This document shows, piece by piece, positions 6,747 to 13,506 of a stretch of DNA of 19,868 bases. The stretch is taken from assembly GCA_900546245.1 (NCBI GenBank), contig URBY01000023.1:1-19868 (forward strand). The letters run 5' to 3'. Every line of letters starts with the position of its first letter. Positions within the stretch are counted from its first letter, which is position 1. Below the pieces are notes generated by a model. That model worked only from the letters and a program-made list of their open reading frames with translations. It did no database searches and was not told where the DNA came from. Position numbers and translations under genes: made by a program. The DNA comes from an uncultured Mycoplasmatota bacterium. GTDB lineage: Bacteria; Bacillota_I; Bacilli_A; RF39; UBA660.

Positions 6747-8603
6747 ATGAAAGAATTAATTGAGGAGTTAAAATTAAATAGAGTCGCATATTTACTTGAA
6801 ATCATAGAAAAAAAAGATTTTGATTCTAAAATATCTGCGTATAAAAAGTTAGAAAAAATTAAAATTACTAAAAATATAGGAATTTTTTTAATTCAAAATT
6901 CTGCAAAAGAATTTGGAATAAATGATAATAATGGTGGAATTAACTCATCCATTCTTTCATTATGCTTTAAAAATTATTATGATGAATATACTAATGAAAT
7001 ATCAAAAATATTTAAATATTTAAAACCAAGTGTTCAAAATAAGGTAGTTTTTTTTCTTAGTACATTAGAAAATGAAAGTGCATTAAAATTATATGTAGAC
7101 TTAATATTAAAATATTATAAAGATTCTGATTTTATACCAATAAGTAATTTATTTGAAAGACCAAATTTATATAATGTTTTATTTCCTAAATTATATAAAG
7201 CACTAAAATTTAAAAATCCAAAAAACAATATTTTGATTTTAGTAAATGATTATTTAAACTATGGTGTTGTTCCAAAAGAGGATTTAAATAAAAACAAAAA
7301 ACTAATATCTGATGCAATAATAAAAGTATTTAATGAAGCATTAAAATATCATCACAATAGTACTTTTGAATATTTAAATGATGATAGTTATAGAAATTTA
7401 AGATTCTTTTTAGAAATTGCTACAAATATAGAAGTATATGTTTCTAATCAAAAAACAAAGGAAACATTAAAAAAGATATTAAGAAAAAAAGATAATCAAT
7501 TAAATTTATTTATTATTGATAATTATATTAGAAAAAGTACTAAAATTGAAGAAAAAGATATTAATAAAATATTAAAAGATAATGCTAGTAGATATGCATT
7601 TTTTGAACTTTTATCCGCATATAATAAACTTGATATAATAAAAGATAAAAAAATAGATATGAAAAAATTATCTGAATCGGATTTTTATACTAATTTTTGT
7701 ATATATACAAACTATAAATATGAACCTAAAAATATAAAATTTATAAAAAAATACAATATTAATAACTATGATTATTATGCTTATAAATTTGATGTAATAC
7801 ATAATTATGATTCAAATATGCTTTCAAATGATTTAATAACAAATTATATCTTAAATGCAGCTCATTTAGAAAAATATAATGGTGAAGAAATTGTTGACAA
7901 ATATATTGGTATAAGTGGAGGATATGATAAAAATAAAGAGCTTAGTTCTATAACTTATAAACATAATAGATTATTATTTGAAAAAATAAATAATGATAAT
8001 TATGATGAAATAGTTAAAAATATAGTTAATTCAGATTTTATTAAAATCCCTGAAGAAAAGGATAAAAATAAAGAAGACGTAGAAATAAAAAGTCTAAATA
8101 AAAAAGATAAAAATATATTTTCTTATTTTTTACTTTCCCTTTTCTTTATATTTGTTGTTATGTTTTTATCATGTATATTTTTTATTAATTATTTTTCAAG
8201 TAATAAAAATATTAATAAAAATTCATCGGCAAATACGATAAAATCTGTAAAATTAGATAAAAAGATAGAATATAATGAAATAAACGGAAAAGATATATTT
8301 AAAAAAGATGATAAAACATATTATGTATTATTTTATAAAAAAGACGGGAATAAAAATAAATATTATAATTATATAAATGAATATAATAAAAGAAATATTA
8401 AATTTTATTTTGTAAACATGAATAATAAAGATAATGAGTTTTTGTATTCAGATAATGATTTAAATTTTATAATATCAAAAGATAGATTATTAAAAGTAAA
8501 TGATGGAGAATATGAATACTATATTGATGGAAAAAATAATATATTAAATGAAATGAAAAAAGAGATAGATACATTTATAAAGCAAGAAAATCAGAAAAAA
8601 TAA
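6747..8603 (+). CDS. Unrecognised bitopic membrane protein: helical cytoplasmic region, one TM helix, degenerate thioredoxin-like domain
   Basis: The gene starts at ATG 6747 behind AAAGGTGAG and encodes 618 residues. Residues 1 to about 450 are Lys/Asn/Ile-rich and look mostly alpha-helical, with no motif I can name. One hydrophobic helix spans about 458-483 and is preceded by KKDK, so the N-terminal part should be cytoplasmic and the C-terminal part outside. Residues about 505-612 resemble a thioredoxin fold: YYVLFYKKDG (where CxxC would follow strand 1), IKFYFVNMNN, FIISKDRLLKVNDGEY and YYIDGKNNI. The redox cysteines are absent, so it is probably a binding rather than an oxidoreductase domain. 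It sits between a secreted nuclease and the T-box operon. Function is unknown. The thioredoxin resemblance is my reading of the pattern. Confidence 0.85.
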   Translation: MKELIEELKLNRVAYLLEIIEKKDFDSKISAYKKLEKIKITKNIGIFLIQNSAKEFGINDNNGGINSSILSLCFKNYYDEYTNEISKIFKYLKPSVQNKVVFFLSTLENESALKLYVDLILKYYKDSDFIPISNLFERPNLYNVLFPKLYKALKFKNPKNNILILVNDYLNYGVVPKEDLNKNKKLISDAIIKVFNEALKYHHNSTFEYLNDDSYRNLRFFLEIATNIEVYVSNQKTKETLKKILRKKDNQLNLFIIDNYIRKSTKIEEKDINKILKDNASRYAFFELLSAYNKLDIIKDKKIDMKKLSESDFYTNFCIYTNYKYEPKNIKFIKKYNINNYDYYAYKFDVIHNYDSNMLSNDLITNYILNAAHLEKYNGEEIVDKYIGISGGYDKNKELSSITYKHNRLLFEKINNDNYDEIVKNIVNSDFIKIPEEKDKNKEDVEIKSLNKKDKNIFSYFLLSLFFIFVVMFLSCIFFINYFSSNKNINKNSSANTIKSVKLDKKIEYNEINGKDIFKKDDKTYYVLFYKKDGNKNKYYNYINEYNKRNIKFYFVNMNNKDNEFLYSDNDLNFIISKDRLLKVNDGEYEYYIDGKNNILNEMKKEIDTFIKQENQKK

Positions 8604-8605
8604 TA

Positions 8606-8634
8606 TTGTAAATATTGCATATAAATAGTATAAT
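8606..8634 (+). promoter_or_regulatory. Promoter of the T-box-controlled HD/valS operon
   Basis: TTGTAA (8606-8611) and TATAAT (8629-8634) are separated by 17 bases. A second TATAAT overlaps at 8634-8639. The expected start site near 8641 is just upstream of the T-box stem I. Confidence 0.65.
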
Positions 8635-8640
8635 ATAATA

Positions 8641-8850
8641 GACTTGTTGATAAGAGGAGTAAAATAATATAATTTTTTAAAGAGAGTTAGTGTTTGGTGA
8701 AAACTAATAAATTATTTATTTGAAGGTTGCTTATCTTATAAAAGTATCGCATATTCTGCGTTAAAGAAATAAAGAGCATAGAAATATCTATGAAGTAAGG
8801 TGGTACCGCGAAAAATCGTCCTTACATTCATGGATATTTTTCTTTTTTTG
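8641..8850 (+). ncRNA. T-box leader (tRNA-sensing riboswitch), probably tRNA-Val
   Basis: The conserved T-box AAGGTGGTACCGCG is at 8797-8810. Stem I closes with GATAAG (8649-8654) and CTTATC (8730-8735). The specifier-loop hallmarks AGTA (8658-8661) and GAA (8722-8724) face each other below a long AT helix. After GAA comes GGTTG: the specifier is either GTT (Val, 8726-8728, followed by a purine as usual) or GGT (Gly, 8725-8727). Val is favoured because valS is in the operon. Stem III is CGCA/TGCG (8748-8760). The antiterminator is AAGG, bulge TGGTACC, GCG paired with CGT-CCTT. Uncharged tRNA binding would permit transcription of the HD gene and valS when valine is short. Confidence 0.92.
8782..8849 (+). 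terminator. T-box terminator with nested antiterminator
   Basis: The 5' arm (8782-8800) pairs with the 3' arm (8820-8839) in a 19-bp stem with one bulged A (8826) and one G-T pair, followed by TTCTTTTTTT. The T-box bulge and antiterminator lie inside its apex. An alternative hairpin, CATAGA (8777-8782) with TCTATG (8787-8792), would compete with the lower stem. Confidence 0.75.
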
Positions 8851-8859
8851 GAGGTACAT

Positions 8860-9588
8860 ATGATAGAAGAATTTAGAAAATATGTAAGCAATTATGATCT
8901 AAATAATATTAAAATTAAATTAAAATATGACCATTCTATTAGAGTTATGGAGTTAAGTAAAAAATATTCAAAACAATTAGGTTTTAGTGATTATGATATA
9001 AAACTTGCTACAATGATAGGATTACTTCATGATATTGGTAGATTTGAACAATTAAAAATGTATGATAGTTTTGATGACAGTAAAATTGATCATGCAGATT
9101 TAGGAGTAAAAATACTTTTTGATGAAGGATTGATTGAAAGATTTTGGGATAATAAAGATGATTATGAATTAATAAAATTAGCAATTAAAAATCATAATAA
9201 ATTTAAAATCGAAGATATAAATGATGAAAGAATTATGAAACATGCAAAACTTATTAGAGATACTGATAAAATAGATATAATGTATGTTTATGGAGTTAGT
9301 GATGAATTAAAAGTAAGAGGAGATACAAGTGAAATAAGTGAGCCAATTATAAATTCAGTAAGAAATCATCAAGAAGTTTTAAAAACAAATGAAAAAACAA
9401 GAAATGATGGAATCGTTACAGCTTTTGCCCAAGCATTTGATATAAATTATGGCGTGTGTTTAGAAGAATTTAAAACAAATTTAAATATATTTTATAATAT
9501 TTTAAATTATAAAGAAAAATTCAATGAAGTAATTGATATAGTAAATAAATATATGGATGAAAGGATAGATAAATATGTTAGAAATTAA
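8860..9588 (+). CDS. HD-domain metal-dependent phosphohydrolase
   Basis: The 242-residue protein starts at ATG 8860 behind GGAGGT (8850-8855). The frame is also open upstream, but that stretch is the T-box terminator. HD superfamily metal ligands are visible: His25 in YDHSIRV, His57-Asp58 in LLHDIGRFEQ, further His78 and His112, and Asp136 in RDTDKID. Such enzymes hydrolyse phosphate esters, often nucleotides; the substrate here cannot be told. It is the first gene after a T-box leader and overlaps valS by 14 bases, so it is made under amino-acid-starvation control together with the tRNA synthetase. That context hints at a role in nucleotide, alarmone or tRNA-end metabolism, which is inference. 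It is not a RelA/SpoT protein: no synthetase domain is present. Confidence 0.88.
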   Translation: MIEEFRKYVSNYDLNNIKIKLKYDHSIRVMELSKKYSKQLGFSDYDIKLATMIGLLHDIGRFEQLKMYDSFDDSKIDHADLGVKILFDEGLIERFWDNKDDYELIKLAIKNHNKFKIEDINDERIMKHAKLIRDTDKIDIMYVYGVSDELKVRGDTSEISEPIINSVRNHQEVLKTNEKTRNDGIVTAFAQAFDINYGVCLEEFKTNLNIFYNILNYKEKFNEVIDIVNKYMDERIDKYVRN

Positions 9589-12121
9589 ATATGATCATAA
9601 AAAAGTAGAAGAAGGAAAATATGAGTACTGGCTTAATAATAATTACTTTATGTCAGGAGATAAAACAAAAACACCATTTTCAATGGTACTTCCACCACCT
9701 AATATAACAGGTAAATTACATATTGGGCATGCACAAGATGTATCAATTCAAGATATAATATGTAGATATAAAAGAATGGATGGATATGATGTATTATGGC
9801 TTCCAGGTATGGATCATGCTGCAATTGCAACAGAAGCAAAAGTAGTTGCTAAATTAAAAAAAGAAGGAATAAATAAATACGAATTAGGTAGAGAAAACTT
9901 CTTAAAAGAAGCATGGAAATGGAAAGATGAATATGCTGATAATATAAGAAAACAATGGTCTAAAATGGGTATTAGTTTAGATTATTCAAAAGAAAGATTT
10001 ACTCTTGATGAAGTATCACAAAAAGCAGTTAATTATGCATTTATAAAAATGTATAATGATGGACTTATTTATAGAGGTAAAAAAATAATTAACTGGGATC
10101 CAGAAGCAAGAACAGCACTTTCTAATGAAGAAGTTATATATAAAGATGTAGAAGGAGCATTCTATCATTTAAAGTACTATATTGATGGAACAAATGATTA
10201 TCTTGATGTAGCGACTACAAGACCAGAAACATTATTTGGTGATACAGCTGTTGCAGTTAATCCTAAAGATGAAAGATATAATAAATTAATAGGTAAAAAT
10301 GTTATTTTACCTATAGTTGGTAAATTAATACCTATCATAGGTGATGAACATGCTGATATGGAAAAAGGTACAGGTGTTGTTAAAATTACTCCTGCACATG
10401 ATCCAAATGACTTTGAAGTAGGTAATAGACATAACCTAGAGAGAATAGTTGTTATGGATGAAACCGCTCATATGAATGAAAATGCTTTAAATTATAAAGG
10501 GCTTGATAGATTTGAAGCAAGAGAGAAATTAATAGAAGAATTAAAAGAAAAAGATTTACTTATTAATATTGAAAAAATAACTCATAGTGTTGGACATTCT
10601 GAAAGAACTGGTGTAATGGTAGAACCTTATTTATCAGAACAATGGTTTGTTAAGATGAGTGATTTAGCACATAATTTATTAGAAAATCAAAAAACAGATA
10701 ATAAAGTTAACTTTTATCCAGCAAGATGCGAAAAAGTACTTGAAAATTGGATGAATGATTGTCATGACTGGTGTATATCAAGACAATTATGGTGGGGTAT
10801 TAGAGTACCAGCATGGTATAAAGATAATGAAGTTAAAGTACAAGTTGAATCACCAGGTGAAGGATGGATTCAAGATGAGGATGTACTTGATACTTGGTTT
10901 AGTAGTGCATTATGGCCATTTAGTACATTAGGATGGCCAGATAATACAGATTTATTTAATAGATATTATCCAACAAATGCTCTTGTAACAGGTTATGATA
11001 TTATATTCTTCTGGGTATCTAGAATGATGTTCCAATCACTAGAATTTACTAAAGAAGTTCCATTTAAAGATTGTATAATACATGGGCTTATCCGTGATAA
11101 AGATGGAAGAAAAATGAGTAAAAGTTTAGGCAATGGTATAGATCCTATGGATATGATAGAAGAATATGGATGCGATGCACTTAGATATTTCTTAACAACT
11201 AATTCAGCACCAGGTCAAGATTTAAGATTTGATGAAGAAAAAATGAAATCTACTTGGAACTTTATAAATAAAATATGGAATGCATCAAGATTTACATTAA
11301 TGAATATAGAAAATGTAAATGAATATGATTTTTCTACACTTACATTTAGTGATAAATGGATATTAACAAGACTTAATAAAACAATAAGTGAAGTTAGAAA
11401 AAATATGGATAAATATGAATTCCAAAATGTAGGAACAGAACTATATAACTTTATTTGGGATGATTTCTGTGATGGATATATAGAATTTTCTAAATTCAAT
11501 ATGGATAATGAATCAACAAAAAGTACACTTTTATATGTATTAACAAATATCTTAAAATTACTTCATCCATTTATGCCTTTTGTAACTGAAGAAATATATA
11601 GTATGCTTCCAGTAAAAGAAACAGAAAGTATTATGATTAGTTCTTATCCAAAAGTAAATGAAGAATTAAACTTTGATGATACTATAAAATTAATGGAAGA
11701 AATAAGAAACTTTATTACAAAATCAAGAATTACAAAGAAAGAAAATAATATTCCAAAAGAATTTAAATATAGTTTAGAATGTAATAATTTAAGTGCTGAA
11801 AAAATTATTAAAAATATGCTTAAATTAAATAATGAAGTACAAGATAGTGAATATAGTAAAGTAACAATAGAGTCAAATACAAATGAATTAAATGTTAAAT
11901 TAACTTATTATTATGAAGTATCTGAAGAAGAAAATAAAAAACAAAAAGATGCTTTAGAAAAAGAAAAAATGGCTTTAGAAAGTAATATTGCAAGAAGAGA
12001 AAAATTACTATCTAATCCAGGATATATTAATAATGCTCCAAAAGCTTTAGTTGAAGAAGAAAAAATAAAACTTGAAAACGAAAAGAAAGAACTTGCAATT
12101 ATACTTGAAAAATTAAAATAA
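9575..12121 (+). CDS. valS: Valine-tRNA ligase
   Basis: This class I synthetase of 848 residues charges tRNA-Val. The start region is intact (MLEIKYDHKKVEEGKYEYW). The HIGH motif is at 49-52 within PNITGKLHIGH, followed by the GYDVLWLPGMDHAAIAT signature typical of ValRS. The CP1 editing domain includes the ATTRPETLFGDTAVAVNP block. KMSKS is at 513-517. The anticodon-binding region follows, and a C-terminal coiled coil (about 785-848) forms the tRNA arm, so the gene is complete. The ATG lies inside the end of the HD gene (14-base overlap), with GAAAGGA upstream. Control is by the T-box leader. ValRS follows spoVID-ysxE in B. subtilis too; here the nuclease, the membrane protein and the HD gene lie between. 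Confidence 0.98.
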   Translation: MLEIKYDHKKVEEGKYEYWLNNNYFMSGDKTKTPFSMVLPPPNITGKLHIGHAQDVSIQDIICRYKRMDGYDVLWLPGMDHAAIATEAKVVAKLKKEGINKYELGRENFLKEAWKWKDEYADNIRKQWSKMGISLDYSKERFTLDEVSQKAVNYAFIKMYNDGLIYRGKKIINWDPEARTALSNEEVIYKDVEGAFYHLKYYIDGTNDYLDVATTRPETLFGDTAVAVNPKDERYNKLIGKNVILPIVGKLIPIIGDEHADMEKGTGVVKITPAHDPNDFEVGNRHNLERIVVMDETAHMNENALNYKGLDRFEAREKLIEELKEKDLLINIEKITHSVGHSERTGVMVEPYLSEQWFVKMSDLAHNLLENQKTDNKVNFYPARCEKVLENWMNDCHDWCISRQLWWGIRVPAWYKDNEVKVQVESPGEGWIQDEDVLDTWFSSALWPFSTLGWPDNTDLFNRYYPTNALVTGYDIIFFWVSRMMFQSLEFTKEVPFKDCIIHGLIRDKDGRKMSKSLGNGIDPMDMIEEYGCDALRYFLTTNSAPGQDLRFDEEKMKSTWNFINKIWNASRFTLMNIENVNEYDFSTLTFSDKWILTRLNKTISEVRKNMDKYEFQNVGTELYNFIWDDFCDGYIEFSKFNMDNESTKSTLLYVLTNILKLLHPFMPFVTEEIYSMLPVKETESIMISSYPKVNEELNFDDTIKLMEEIRNFITKSRITKKENNIPKEFKYSLECNNLSAEKIIKNMLKLNNEVQDSEYSKVTIESNTNELNVKLTYYYEVSEEENKKQKDALEKEKMALESNIARREKLLSNPGYINNAPKALVEEEKIKLENEKKELAIILEKLK

Positions 12122-12480
12122 TTATGGAGGATTAAAATGAAAATAGAGGGTTTATATACTGGTACAATATTAAAGTGCACACATATATTAAAAAATTAGA
12201 ACCAATAAGATATAAGAATAGACTTCAAAAATTAGATAAAACCCTATAATAAAAGAATTTTATTAAAAATATAGCATAAAATATTATAGAAGAATAATCT
12301 TTAAATGAAGAATTATGAATTAAAGTTCTTGATTTTTCATTTTAATATTAAACTTGAAAATTTATAATAAAAAGTAATCGAAATATTTTAGTTTTTCTTA
12401 AAATATGAGATGTTATATATAGTATAAAATTTATAATATCAAAATTTAATGAATGAAAAATTATAATAAGTGGAGGTGAA
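12122..12480 (+). pseudogene. Decayed small gene downstream of valS
   Basis: ATG 12137 has a strong ribosome binding site (TGGAGGA) 15 bases after the valS stop, but its frame ends after 20 codons (MKIEGLYTGTILKCTHILKN). A one-base gain near 12171-12175 would join it to a second open stretch reading KVHTYIKKLEPIRYKNRLQK, and a further shift would continue it as NPIIKEFY then KYSIKYYRRIIFK. From about 12290 every frame is full of stops. This looks like the 5' part of a gene broken by frameshifts. I do not recognise the parent family; folC follows valS in B. subtilis but the readable residues do not resemble it. A genuine short peptide is the alternative. Confidence 0.4.
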
Positions 12481-12483
12481 AAT

Positions 12484-12513
12484 ATGAACGAAGGCAGCGG
12501 AACAGCTTTTTAA
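12484..12513 (+). CDS. Possible nine-codon microORF with strong ribosome binding site
   Basis: GGAGGTG (12473-12479) lies 4 bases before ATG 12484, which opens a frame MNEGSGTAF ending at TAA 12511-12513. The codons GGC, AGC and GGA make this patch GC-rich compared with its surroundings, and a terminator follows at 12543. It may be a real tiny peptide, the last relic of a decayed gene, or chance. No family is recognised. Confidence 0.25.
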   Translation: MNEGSGTAF

Positions 12514-12542
12514 ATATAAGAACAGTTCATGTCAATAATACT

Positions 12543-12572
12543 AAGAAGAATCACAACATTCTTCTTTTATTT
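12543..12572 (+). terminator. Intrinsic terminator ending the valS transcript region
   Basis: AAGAAGAAT (12543-12551) and ATTCTTCTT (12558-12566) form a perfect 9-bp stem with a 6-base loop, followed by TTTATTT. It is the first terminator after valS, so the decayed region is probably transcribed with the operon. Confidence 0.8.
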
Positions 12573-12635
12573 AGCAATAAAACGAATATATATCTAAATA
12601 TTTAATGATTCCTTTGAAATAATTTTGTTATATTC

Positions 12636-12664
12636 TTTACAAAATATTATTTGTTGTATATAAT
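12636..12664 (+). promoter_or_regulatory. Sigma-A-type promoter of the three-repeat protein gene
   Basis: TTTACA (12636-12641) and a perfect TATAAT (12659-12664) are separated by 17 bases, 26 bases before the ATG. The rest of the 12573-12690 gap shows nothing else. Confidence 0.75.
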
Positions 12665-12690
12665 AGTTTCTACAAAAAAGGAGTGATAGT

Positions 12691-13437
12691 ATGAATAAAT
12701 TATCATATGAAGAAAAAGTTAATCAATATTTAAATGCAGTTATAAGATTAAATAGAAATATTAATGCAAGAGATGCAGAATTCTTTACTGATAATACTCC
12801 AATGTATGATTGGTTTTTAAATCAAATGAACTCAACAAGAAAATTTCTAAAAAATCTTGATAACTTAGGTCCAAAAAGTAAAGAAAAATACGAAATGTTT
12901 CAAAAAATTTTGAAAAAAATAGATGAGTGTCAAAAAAATAGAAAAATAGAAATGGAAAATAGAGCTGATTATTATTTAGAAGTCGTAAGAAAGACAAAAA
13001 AAAGAATAGGACCAAAAAATAATTTAAAATTTAAAGATCCAGATAATGGTAATATGTATAGTTGGTTTTTAAAGGAATTAAGAAAAATAGAATTAAATCG
13101 TAAAAATAATGTTGTACCAAGTATAGAAGAAATGAAAAAAATTGAAACCATAGCATATATTTTTAATGAATATTATAATTTTGATATTGAAAATTATCAA
13201 AGAAAAGTTGATGAATTTATTGAAGTAATTGATAGAATTGGAGGATTACCTGGATATAATCATTTTCATAAATTCTCTGATAATGTAGATATGGCACTTT
13301 GGTTTGCAAATCAAAATCATATTTTTTCTAAAGAAAGAATAGAAGAAATAACACCTAATCATAAACGTATGACTGAAGCAAAGATTTTTGCAAAAATATA
13401 TAATCATTTATATGACATGAATCATATAAAAAAGTAA
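12691..13437 (+). CDS. Unrecognised protein built of three ~80-residue helical repeats
   Basis: The 248-residue product starts at ATG 12691 behind AAAAGGAGTGAT. It consists of three diverged copies of one unit, at about 6-79, 86-163 and 167-244. Each copy opens with a helix of the type KVxQYLxAVxRL (VNQYL, ADYYL, VDEFI), runs to a Phe-x-Asp turn, then has an aromatic pair Trp-Phe (41-42, 125-126, 204-205) preceded by Met or Ala-Leu, and closes with a charged helix ending in Ile-Phe or Lys-Ile. The layout is reminiscent of helicase-associated (HA) domains, small Trp-centred helical repeats of unknown, possibly nucleic-acid-binding, role, but I cannot confirm the family. There is no signal peptide or membrane helix, so it is cytoplasmic. 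It has its own promoter and terminator. Confidence 0.85.
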   Translation: MNKLSYEEKVNQYLNAVIRLNRNINARDAEFFTDNTPMYDWFLNQMNSTRKFLKNLDNLGPKSKEKYEMFQKILKKIDECQKNRKIEMENRADYYLEVVRKTKKRIGPKNNLKFKDPDNGNMYSWFLKELRKIELNRKNNVVPSIEEMKKIETIAYIFNEYYNFDIENYQRKVDEFIEVIDRIGGLPGYNHFHKFSDNVDMALWFANQNHIFSKERIEEITPNHKRMTEAKIFAKIYNHLYDMNHIKK

Positions 13438-13444
13438 TAAATAT

Positions 13445-13470
13445 AAAGAGTATTAACTCTTTTATTTTTT
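13445..13470 (+). terminator. Intrinsic terminator after the three-repeat protein gene
   Basis: AAAGAGT (13445-13451) and ACTCTTT (13456-13462) form a 7-bp stem with a 4-base loop, followed by TATTTTTTT. Confidence 0.8.
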
Positions 13471-13488
13471 TCTTAAATAGTATATAAT
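13460..13488 (+). promoter_or_regulatory. Candidate promoter of the zinc-ribbon membrane protein gene
   Basis: A perfect TATAAT (13483-13488) lies 19 bases before the ATG. The -35 at the right distance is poor (TTTTAT, 13460-13465) and overlaps the preceding terminator. Confidence 0.4.
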
Positions 13489-13506
13489 TATTATAGAGGT
13501 GATAAT

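Noticed and set aside
8800..8859. Upstream extension of the HD protein by 20 codons
   Set aside because: This stretch is the T-box antiterminator/terminator. The GGAGGT site points to ATG 8860.
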